Shown here in pieces: positions 53,026-58,906 of a stretch of DNA of 58,906 bases; the stretch's first letter is position 1, and every line of letters begins with the position of its first letter. Source of the stretch: Elusimicrobiota bacterium (GTDB taxonomy: Bacteria; CG03; SLGR01); assembly GCA_003553445.1 (NCBI GenBank), contig PWEK01000048.1:1-58906 (forward strand), in the 5' to 3' direction. The notes under the pieces are model-generated. The model searched no databases and had not been told where the DNA came from. It saw only the letters and a program-made list of their open reading frames with translations. The position numbers and the translations under genes were made by a program.

Positions 53026-54498
53026 TTGGGAAAAAAAATAAGCATAGATCCCATAACTCGGCTTGAGGGACACGGAAAGATTGACATATTCTTAAACGAC
53101 AGCGGAGACGTTGAAAATGCATACCTGCAGGTCCCCGAACTTCGGGGGTTCGAGGTATTCGCAAAGGGCCGGCCGGCAGAGGAAATGCCCAGGATAACCC
53201 CGAAAATATGCGGTGTCTGTCCCACCGCCCATCATATCTGTTCCGCAAAAACACTGGATATGCTCTATGATGTTCAGCCGCCCCCCGCGGCTAAGAAAAT
53301 ACGCGAGCTTATGTACTGCGCATTCATGATGGAAAGCCACACCCTGCATTTCTTTTTCCTGGGGGCCCCTGACTTTATCTCCGGCCCCGATGCCCCTGCA
53401 GATGAAAGAAACATTCTAGGGGTGCTTAAAGAAACCGGAATTGACGCCGGATTGAAAGTAATAAGAATCCGGAAAAAACTCAGGGATATTATCTCATACA
53501 TCGGGGGAAGGGTTATACATCCGGTATGCGGCCTGCCCGGGGGAGTCTCACGACGCATTGAAGAAAAAGAAAAGGATAAAATAGTATCCGCAGCTGAAGA
53601 AGCCGTAGAGTTCGCAAAATTCTCACTGGAGATATTTAACCGGACAGTTCTTGAAAATAAAAAATACAAACAGATTATCACAGATGACACCTACAGACAC
53701 GAGACCAACTACATGGGTCTTGTTGACGAGAACAACAGGGTAAATTTTTATGACGGAAAAATCCGCGTGGTATCTCCCCGGGGAGAGGAAATATCCAGAT
53801 TTGAGGAAAAAGATTACCTGGACCATATAACCGAACACACGGAAAGCTGGAGCTACATAAAGTTCCCCTACCTCAAAAAAATAGGATGGAAGGGCTTCAC
53901 CGACGGAGAAAACAGCGGAGTCTTCCGGGTAGCTCCACTGGCGCGCCTGAACGCCTCCGACGGTATGGCTACTGAGCTTGCCCAGAAAGAGTACGAGCGA
54001 ATGTACGAAACACTGGGTGGAAAACCGGCGCATAACACCCTTGCCTATCACTGGGCGCGGCTTATAGAAATTCTTTACAGCGCAGAAAGGATGCTCCAGC
54101 TCGCGCGCGATAAAGAAATCACATCGCCGCAGATAAGAAACATTCCCTATTCAAAGCCCTCCGAAGGCATTGGTGTTACCGAAGCGCCCAGGGGCACGCT
54201 TTTTCACCACTACAAAACCAACGAGGAGGGCATACTGACCTCCGTGAACCTTCTGGTTGCAACCGTAAACAATTCCGCGGCAATCTGCATGTCCATCCGG
54301 AAAGCCGCCGAAAAACTCATAAAAAACTCAGAGGTATCCGAGGGCATACTCAACAGGGTGGAGATGGCATTCAGGGCTTATGACCCCTGCCTTGCCTGCG
54401 CCACTCACTCTCTGCCCGGCCAGATGCCCCTTGAGCTTAACATATACAACAACAGCAAGGAGAAGATAAGAACTATACAAAGAAAAGGAAGGGAGTAA
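53026..54498 (+). CDS. mvhA: [NiFe]-hydrogenase large subunit (MvhA/group 3c-like)
   Basis: 490 residues. N-terminal nickel motif KICGVCPTAHH and C-terminal DPCLACATH, followed by a 29-residue tail (SLPGQMPLELNIYNN onward) expected to be removed by the protease encoded at 48031. IDPITRLEGHGKI at the N-terminus is typical. Binds the NiFe(CN)2CO site that oxidises or makes H2. TTG start at 53026 with AGGAGGA 5 bases upstream. Confidence 0.96.
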   Translation: MGKKISIDPITRLEGHGKIDIFLNDSGDVENAYLQVPELRGFEVFAKGRPAEEMPRITPKICGVCPTAHHICSAKTLDMLYDVQPPPAAKKIRELMYCAFMMESHTLHFFFLGAPDFISGPDAPADERNILGVLKETGIDAGLKVIRIRKKLRDIISYIGGRVIHPVCGLPGGVSRRIEEKEKDKIVSAAEEAVEFAKFSLEIFNRTVLENKKYKQIITDDTYRHETNYMGLVDENNRVNFYDGKIRVVSPRGEEISRFEEKDYLDHITEHTESWSYIKFPYLKKIGWKGFTDGENSGVFRVAPLARLNASDGMATELAQKEYERMYETLGGKPAHNTLAYHWARLIEILYSAERMLQLARDKEITSPQIRNIPYSKPSEGIGVTEAPRGTLFHHYKTNEEGILTSVNLLVATVNNSAAICMSIRKAAEKLIKNSEVSEGILNRVEMAFRAYDPCLACATHSLPGQMPLELNIYNNSKEKIRTIQRKGRE

Positions 54499-54501
54499 AA
54501 A

Positions 54502-54726
54502 ATGGCGACAGAAAAATTAGATGCAACAGGGCTTAAATGCCCCCAGCCCATACTTAAGATAGCCGCAAAGTCTCCATCTATGAATGAAGGAGATATTCTT
54601 GAAGTTACTGGCGATTGTCCTACTTTTGAAAAGGACGTAAAAACATGGTGTGACCGGCTAAATAAAAACCTTCTCTGGATTAGGGAAGAAGAAAACGGCG
54701 TAAAAAGATGCCAGATTCAGTTCTGA
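54502..54726 (+). CDS. TusA-like sulfurtransferase
   Basis: 74 residues. SirA/TusA fold with the persulfide Cys in ATGLKCPQPILKI; extra Cys in GDCPTFEKDVKTWCDR. TusA proteins relay sulfane sulfur. It is the last gene of the hydrogenase operon, 3 bases after mvhA, so electrons from H2 or HdrA may meet sulfur carriers here; that link is inference. ATG has GGGAG upstream. Confidence 0.93.
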   Translation: MATEKLDATGLKCPQPILKIAAKSPSMNEGDILEVTGDCPTFEKDVKTWCDRLNKNLLWIREEENGVKRCQIQF

Positions 54727-54757
54727 AATTCAGAGTTAACAGATAATAATTTCCCTC

Positions 54758-54786
54758 AAAAGGGGGAGGGAAAACTCCCCCTTTTT
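54758..54786 (+). terminator. Strong intrinsic terminator, bidirectional
   Basis: 11-bp perfect stem (54758-54768 with 54775-54785), loop GGAAAA, ending in a T run; ends the hydrogenase operon. The mirror T run can also end the minus-strand PorV-like transcript. Confidence 0.9.
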
Positions 54787-54820
54787 GTGTCAGTTCAAAC
54801 GCCTTAAGAAACAAAAAATA

Positions 54821-55684
54821 CTAGAATAAATATGTAAGGCCCACCTGCCTGGAATTGGCGAGGCTGTCTCCGAGAAAAGCGTAATCCAGCTTGAAATCAC
54901 CGGCCTCCAGGCCGATTCCGAAAGTATAGCTTTCCATATAATAACCAGTTCTTAATGTAAACATATCAAAGTCTTCAATCACATCGGTGACAAACGGCAT
55001 TTTGTACTCCGCGCCGACCATAAACCTGTCGCCCTCAAGTTCAGCTTCATCAGTCAGGTCATAAAAATCCAGCGCGACATTAATTGAATCAGTAACCTGA
55101 TAGGCAATTCCCGGCCGTATATTTCTGACCCAGGTACTTTCCTGGTTGAAAATTTCAAACTCAGGCTCGTTAAGGTTCTGGATTAAAATGCCCGCGGTAA
55201 TTTTATCCGTAATTTCATACAATGCGCTTATGTCTATCGCAAAACAGCTGTCAGAATCCGAGTTTCCCGCCTCATCTGCGCTCACAGTATTAATCTTCAA
55301 ATTACCCCCTGCGTAAAAGTTTTCTGTCAGTTCCGCGCCGACGGAAGCCGAATACCATGCGCCGGAAAGATTACCCAAAGATTCCCCTATATAACTCAAT
55401 CCGTACCCTATATTTATATCTTCGCTGTATCCCGCAAAGGCTATAAAATCATCGTAATTAATTCTGTCACGCCCGGACATAGTCCTTGTATAAGAAGCTT
55501 CCATCCCACTTATGCGCCCCAGCCCTGCCGGGTTCCAGTAAACACCGCTTACATCATCTGAAACCGCGATGAAGGCGCCGCCGCGCCCCATCGCGCGGGC
55601 CCCCACGCAGGCTGCGGCTTCATAAGAAGCAGCCAAAACAATCATTCCGGAAAGCCATAAAGGCATCGTCTTAAGTAATTTCAT
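54821..55684 (-). CDS. Outer-membrane beta-barrel protein, PorV/UPF0164-like
   Basis: 287 residues with a signal peptide (cleaved near residue 23-25). The post-signal motif GARAMGRGGAFIAVSDDVSG plus YWNPAGLGRISGMEA is diagnostic of the PorV/PorQ/UPF0164 barrel group; alternating strands run to an aromatic end (QVGLTYLF). PorV-like proteins serve outer-membrane secretion or lipid handling; this one is unassigned. It follows hflC by 55 bases. Confidence 0.88.
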   Translation of the reverse strand: MKLLKTMPLWLSGMIVLAASYEAAACVGARAMGRGGAFIAVSDDVSGVYWNPAGLGRISGMEASYTRTMSGRDRINYDDFIAFAGYSEDINIGYGLSYIGESLGNLSGAWYSASVGAELTENFYAGGNLKINTVSADEAGNSDSDSCFAIDISALYEITDKITAGILIQNLNEPEFEIFNQESTWVRNIRPGIAYQVTDSINVALDFYDLTDEAELEGDRFMVGAEYKMPFVTDVIEDFDMFTLRTGYYMESYTFGIGLEAGDFKLDYAFLGDSLANSRQVGLTYLF

Positions 55685-55739
55685 TCCATTCTCCCTTTCT
55701 AAATTTACCCTTTTTCAATCTTTGAAAGTTAACCGCGCC

Positions 55740-56816
55740 TTATTCAAAAGAGGTTATAAACTCAAGCAGGTCATTTTTATCCGAAAGAAGCAGCACCATA
55801 TTTTCACCCAGAGCTTCGTCATACGCTTCCAGGGAACGGTAAAAGCGGTAAAAATCCCTGTCTGTGTCATGAGCCTCTCCAACTATCTGAATTTCTCTGC
55901 CCCTTGCGTCTCCTAAAATCCTGCGCCTCTGCTCTTCAACTTCTCCCAGAATTCTTTGCTTCGTCTCTTCCCCTTCAGCCCTATGCCGGCTGGCAATACG
56001 TTCACGTTCGGCTATCATCCTGTCAAAAACCCTCTGCTGCACATCATCCGTATAGGTAAGTTCGGTTATCATTACATCTATCAGCTGAATGCCGAAACGC
56101 TCACTTAGCGCCTTTGCAGCCCTTTCTTGAACCTGCTCAATTACATGCATTCTTCCGTATCTGAGCTCTTCAATATCAGTAAGCTCTTCGTCAAGAACAT
56201 CCTCATCCTCTTCGACATCCATAAGCTCCCGCACCTCTTCTTCCAGGTGCAGATTTTCATTCCTTACAGTTTCAATCAACAGACTCACCGTAACCATATC
56301 CTCCAGCTCGCGCATTATAACCTCGTCAAGCCTGCGCTGGGCATGCCTTTCGGTGACCCCAACCGACTCGTAAAAACGCACGGGATCAAGTATCCGCCAC
56401 CTTGATGCGCTGTCCACAAGCAGCGTCCTGAGGTCCTTTGTAGCCATCTCATGACGCTGACCGTCCCAGTCCAGGATACGGCTCTCAAAAGTGTGTACGG
56501 TATCGATAGGCCATGGCGCCTTAAAATAAAGCCCCGCGCCCACGCTGAGTTTCACCTCCGGGCGTTCCTCTTCATAGCGCTGGCGCATGAAATCTATCTG
56601 ATCCTGCTCTTCCATGTGACCGGGGACATCCCCCTCCTGGGTATCGGGAGCCCTGTAAAAACCGCTAACCACGGCATGTCGAACCTCTCCAAACCTTGTA
56701 ACCACAGCGTTGTGAGTTTCAGGTACTATATAAACAACGCCGAAGATAACGGCTAAAAGCGAAACCCCGACCGCAGCCGCCAGCGCAACCGTAATATATT
56801 TAATCGCTTTTCTCAT
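55740..56816 (-). CDS. hflC: HflC-like band-7/SPFH membrane protein
   Basis: 358 residues from ATG 56816 (AAGGTG upstream; the ATG 30 bases earlier lacks a site). One N-terminal membrane helix (about 5-28), then SPFH domain (HNAVVTRFGEV, RILDWDGQRHEM, SASRWRILDPVRFYESVG) and a helical tail (RIASRHRAEGEETKQRIL). Acidic inserts (EEDEDVLDEELTD) make it longer than E. coli HflC. With HflK it forms cages that regulate FtsH proteolysis. Confidence 0.94.
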   Translation of the reverse strand: MRKAIKYITVALAAAVGVSLLAVIFGVVYIVPETHNAVVTRFGEVRHAVVSGFYRAPDTQEGDVPGHMEEQDQIDFMRQRYEEERPEVKLSVGAGLYFKAPWPIDTVHTFESRILDWDGQRHEMATKDLRTLLVDSASRWRILDPVRFYESVGVTERHAQRRLDEVIMRELEDMVTVSLLIETVRNENLHLEEEVRELMDVEEDEDVLDEELTDIEELRYGRMHVIEQVQERAAKALSERFGIQLIDVMITELTYTDDVQQRVFDRMIAERERIASRHRAEGEETKQRILGEVEEQRRRILGDARGREIQIVGEAHDTDRDFYRFYRSLEAYDEALGENMVLLLSDKNDLLEFITSFE

Positions 56817-56823
56817 TTTCACC

Positions 56824-57789
56824 TTATTTCCTCCCCTGAAGGTCAAGAAGCGGAAGAAGCGACTTCACCTCACTGTCAATAATAAATATCCTGTCGGACT
56901 TCTGCATTGTATCCTGCATCTGCTCAAGAAACATCCTGGAGCGGGTTACCTGCGGAAACTGCCTGTACTCCCTCATCACCTCCAGGAAACGTGAAGCATC
57001 GCCCCGGGCTTCCGCTACTATACGCTCGGCCTCTCCCCTGGCTTCTGGTATAACTCTTTCCCGAACGGCTTCGGCCTCAAGAATAAGCCTTTCGCGGTCC
57101 TGCCGGGCGCTGTCAACCTCCTCGAAAGCCGGCGCCACCGGACCGGGCGGCTCCGTCTGCTGTATAAGCAGATCATCAATCACAATGCCCGAATTATACT
57201 TATCCATTATTTCCTGCAGCTCTCTGTGGACAGCCCTTGTAATCTCAACCCTGGCTACTGTAATAACATCAGTGGCATCGTAATCCCCGACAATACGCCT
57301 AACGGCCTCTTCGCTGGCATCCCTTATAAGTCTCTCTTCATTTCGGACATTAAAAACAAAGTTGCGGGGCTCAGCCCTGCGGTACTGGACAACCCACTCA
57401 ACCCGGGCAACCCCCAGGTCCCCCGTGAGCATAAAGGCCTCATGGTCATAACCGCGGCGTTCTCTCTGTGACCTTACACCCTCTCTTACGGTCCTGAATC
57501 CAAACTCCTTCTGAAAAACCCTCAGTGTATTTACCTTATAAACCCTCTCAACCGGTGAAGGAAGCTTGAAATGCAAACCCGGCTCGGCCATTCTGTTGTA
57601 AGCCCCGAAACGGGTAACCACACCCCTCTCGTCCCGGTCAATCGTATAAAACATCGAAAAAAGCATAATAATGGCAAGAAGCAGTATCACTCCCGCAAAG
57701 ATAAGATAGGGCTTCTTTTTCAGCCAGTAACGTATCTTAAACCGAATATCATTAATATTTATTTCTTTTTGATTATCCTGCCAGTCTAT
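56824..57789 (-). CDS. hflK: HflK-like band-7/SPFH protein, predicted AUA start
   Basis: About 321 residues from ATA at 57789. The first standard start codon in frame (GTG 57690) falls inside the membrane helix and would delete the basic cytoplasmic leader RFKIRYWLKKKPY and half of the helix. The upstream frame is closed by a TAA 6 codons above the ATA. GAGAGGAG lies 6 bases before ATA-GAC-TGG. SPFH motifs: FYTIDRDERGVVTRFGAYNR, EPGLHFKLP, VEWVVQYRRAEPRNFVFNV and the helical tail ARQDRERLILEAEAVRER. Partner of HflC downstream. Confidence 0.88.
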   Translation of the reverse strand: MDWQDNQKEININDIRFKIRYWLKKKPYLIFAGVILLLAIIMLFSMFYTIDRDERGVVTRFGAYNRMAEPGLHFKLPSPVERVYKVNTLRVFQKEFGFRTVREGVRSQRERRGYDHEAFMLTGDLGVARVEWVVQYRRAEPRNFVFNVRNEERLIRDASEEAVRRIVGDYDATDVITVARVEITRAVHRELQEIMDKYNSGIVIDDLLIQQTEPPGPVAPAFEEVDSARQDRERLILEAEAVRERVIPEARGEAERIVAEARGDASRFLEVMREYRQFPQVTRSRMFLEQMQDTMQKSDRIFIIDSEVKSLLPLLDLQGRK

Positions 57790-57829
57790 TTTCTTCTCCT
57801 CTCTTTAACATTTTCTCAAATTCATGAAA

Positions 57830-57859
57830 ATGATACATTAATATCGCCTCGTGTGTCAA
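57830..57859 (-). promoter_or_regulatory. Promoter of hflK-hflC
   Basis: TTGACA (57859-57854), 18-base spacer, TATCAT (57835-57830). Predicted start near 57823 leaves a 34-base leader that contains GAGAGGAG and supports a start upstream of the GTG at 57690. Confidence 0.65.
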
Positions 57860-57921
57860 ACCGGAAAAAAAAGCATAAACCAATAACTTAACATCTCTGA
57901 TTTGAAATTTAAAAAAACGCA

Positions 57922-57956
57922 TGTTCTCATTATTATATAAGGAATTTAAGAGAACA
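57922..57956. promoter_or_regulatory. 7-bp inverted repeat upstream of the prepilin gene
   Basis: TGTTCTC (57922-57928) and GAGAACA (57950-57956) flank an AT-rich TATTATATAA core just before the prepilin ATG. Candidate operator or promoter-flanking site; -35 box unclear. Confidence 0.35.
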
Positions 57957-57961
57957 AAACA

Positions 57962-58369
57962 ATGGAAAATAGTGGACTGACATTAGGCGAACTTGTTACC
58001 TCCATGGTCATAGTAGGAATACTCGTCCTGCTATCAATACCCGTATACAGACACCAAGTAAACCGTGCGAGAATATCGGAAGGCATTTCACTCGTATCTT
58101 CAGTAACACGGGCTCAACAAGAGTATGCGCTAAAATACGGAACAATAACTTCCGATCCGGAAGACCTTAACATTAACACCGACGGAAACAAATTCTTCAA
58201 GGATTTCAGCTTTCAGACACCACTTTCAGCAGCAACACATAAGACTGTCATAATAGAAACAGAAGGAAGCGGCGATGCCGAGGGACTGAAAGTTGAACGC
58301 ACCATAACCATTCATCTAATTTCAAAGGAATTAACCTTAAATGAAATTGAATATTCCACAGATAACTAA
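57962..58369 (+). CDS. Type IV prepilin/pseudopilin-like protein
   Basis: 135 residues. Class III signal MENSG then LTLGELVTSMVIVGILVLL: cleavage after Gly5 and Glu at mature position 5, with the hydrophobic pilin helix. The globular part (AQQEYALKYGTI, NKFFKDFSF) is PilA-like. May be assembled by the system that uses PilT (11518-12579). Free-standing, no pilus assembly genes adjacent. Confidence 0.9.
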   Translation: MENSGLTLGELVTSMVIVGILVLLSIPVYRHQVNRARISEGISLVSSVTRAQQEYALKYGTITSDPEDLNINTDGNKFFKDFSFQTPLSAATHKTVIIETEGSGDAEGLKVERTITIHLISKELTLNEIEYSTDN

Positions 58370-58398
58370 CCCCCCAAAACCCGCATCATATACCACGC

Positions 58399-58906
58399 TT
58401 ATACAATTCTAAAAAAAAGCCCCATGAAAATAAAAGCAACCATTAAAATCGCAAAAAACACCATAAAAACCCGCCATCCACTAACATCTTTACATTCAAC
58501 AGAAAATCCCCCTTTTTTATCCCAGAATGTTTCACCGTTTTCAACCAGGTAGTAATAAGAATATCCCATAGCAATCAAATGAAAAATACTTATATAAAGC
58601 CCCTCTCCATATATAACAACCCTGAGAGTACGCCCCAGGGCCTCCTTAAAGGTCAGTTTTTCACCGTTTTTTTTCCTAACACTCATCTTAAAAAAATACT
58701 TTCCCGGGGTTGTTCCCCACCTGGACAGCAGATAAGGTTCTATAAGAACAAAGCGGGAAATAACAATTAGTATAGGAATTAAAATCAAAAAAATATACCT
58801 CGCCATACCCGGATCCGATTCCCCTACTTGCGAAAGATACAAATAAGTGACAAGCTCAGATGTGAGAAAATAAATCAAAATAAATAATACCTGAATTGAG
58901 TGATTC
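58399..58906 (-). CDS. RDD-family membrane protein, N-terminus cut by window edge
   Basis: The frame is open to the right edge, so the TTG at 58878 is probably not the start. At least four hydrophobic stretches; RDD core motif WGTTPGKYFFKMSV and ALGRTLRVV near the middle, WDKKGGFSVE later. RDD proteins are small integral membrane proteins, some transporting ions; function here unknown. Confidence 0.85.
   Translation of the reverse strand, partial: NHSIQVLFILIYFLTSELVTYLYLSQVGESDPGMARYIFLILIPILIVISRFVLIEPYLLSRWGTTPGKYFFKMSVRKKNGEKLTFKEALGRTLRVVIYGEGLYISIFHLIAMGYSYYYLVENGETFWDKKGGFSVECKDVSGWRVFMVFFAILMVAFIFMGLFFRIV

Noticed and set aside
57777-57815. 12-codon frame (starting MLKRGEE) overlapping the hflK start
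   Set aside because: It has no ribosome binding site of its own and stops after 12 codons; the hflK frame explains the GAGAGGAG site better.

Overview
The window looks like a chromosome segment of an uncultivated, anaerobic, Gram-negative bacterium. Evidence for an outer membrane: a PorV/UPF0164-type beta-barrel, lipoproteins with lipoboxes, an MltB-like transglycosylase, a SurA/PrsA-like chaperone, PilT and a prepilin. Evidence for anaerobiosis and ready sulfide: a HdrA/Mvh-type hydrogenase, a histidine-type Thi4, the COG1900 + NIL-ferredoxin homocysteine pair and a COG2122 protein. No rRNA or phylogenetic marker is present, so the phylum cannot be fixed; candidate phyla near Omnitrophota or the FCB group are a guess. 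All readings were made by eye; no search or folding program was run.

Layout. 1-2195 (minus): a promoter, a roughly 270-nt structured leader ending in an intrinsic terminator that abuts the ribosome binding site, a stand-alone RimM N-terminal-domain protein and three secreted proteins, two of which share a repeated domain. 2230-5811 (minus): small membrane protein, sigma factor, peptidyl-prolyl isomerase lipoprotein, histidine kinase. 5852-8392 (minus): COG1900 protein, NIL-ferredoxin and Thi4 behind a promoter with a palindromic operator. 8674-12579 (minus): pilT, cNMP-binding protein, M23 peptidase, COG2122 protein. 12659-19033 (minus): gap-pgk-tRNA-Gly, PHP/TPR pair, fxsA, pepF. 19061-22616 (minus): four-gene phosphorelay with heavily overlapping genes; a divergent MltB-like gene starts at 22778. 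23648-24946 (minus): response regulator, tRNA-Arg, conserved unknown protein. 24950-46481 (minus): a 21.5-kb run of closely spaced genes that begins with polysaccharide synthesis (manC, sulfotransferase, glycosyltransferases, Wzx, Wzy, priming transferase, epimerase, phosphomannomutase) and continues into metK, pcm, acylphosphatase, a LysM peptidase, a second sigma factor, apt, larE, larB, larC and a DUF362 ferredoxin. 46605-54786 (plus): a soluble chemoreceptor, hydrogenase maturation protease, hypA, hypB, hdrA, mvhD, mvhG, mvhA and a TusA-like gene, closed by a strong terminator. 54821-58906: PorV-like protein and hflC/hflK (minus), a prepilin (plus), and an RDD protein cut by the right edge.

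How the parts fit. The hydrogenase operon encodes a [NiFe] enzyme with the MvhD and HdrA electron-transfer subunits but no HdrBC, and it is led by a membrane-free chemoreceptor. Nickel recurs in the larBCE genes, which appear without larA. The sulfur genes imply direct use of sulfide for homocysteine and thiazole. The polysaccharide locus encodes a Wzx/Wzy-type, probably mannose-containing and sulfated polymer.

The most unusual signals are: (i) several genes whose reading frames require AUU or AUA initiation next to good Shine-Dalgarno sequences (metK, a GT2 glycosyltransferase, probably wzy, and hflK); (ii) the leader at 1903-2195, which has mutually exclusive aptamer-like and terminator/antiterminator pairings; and (iii) the chemoreceptor-hydrogenase operon, whose small subunit carries a C-terminal coiled coil.
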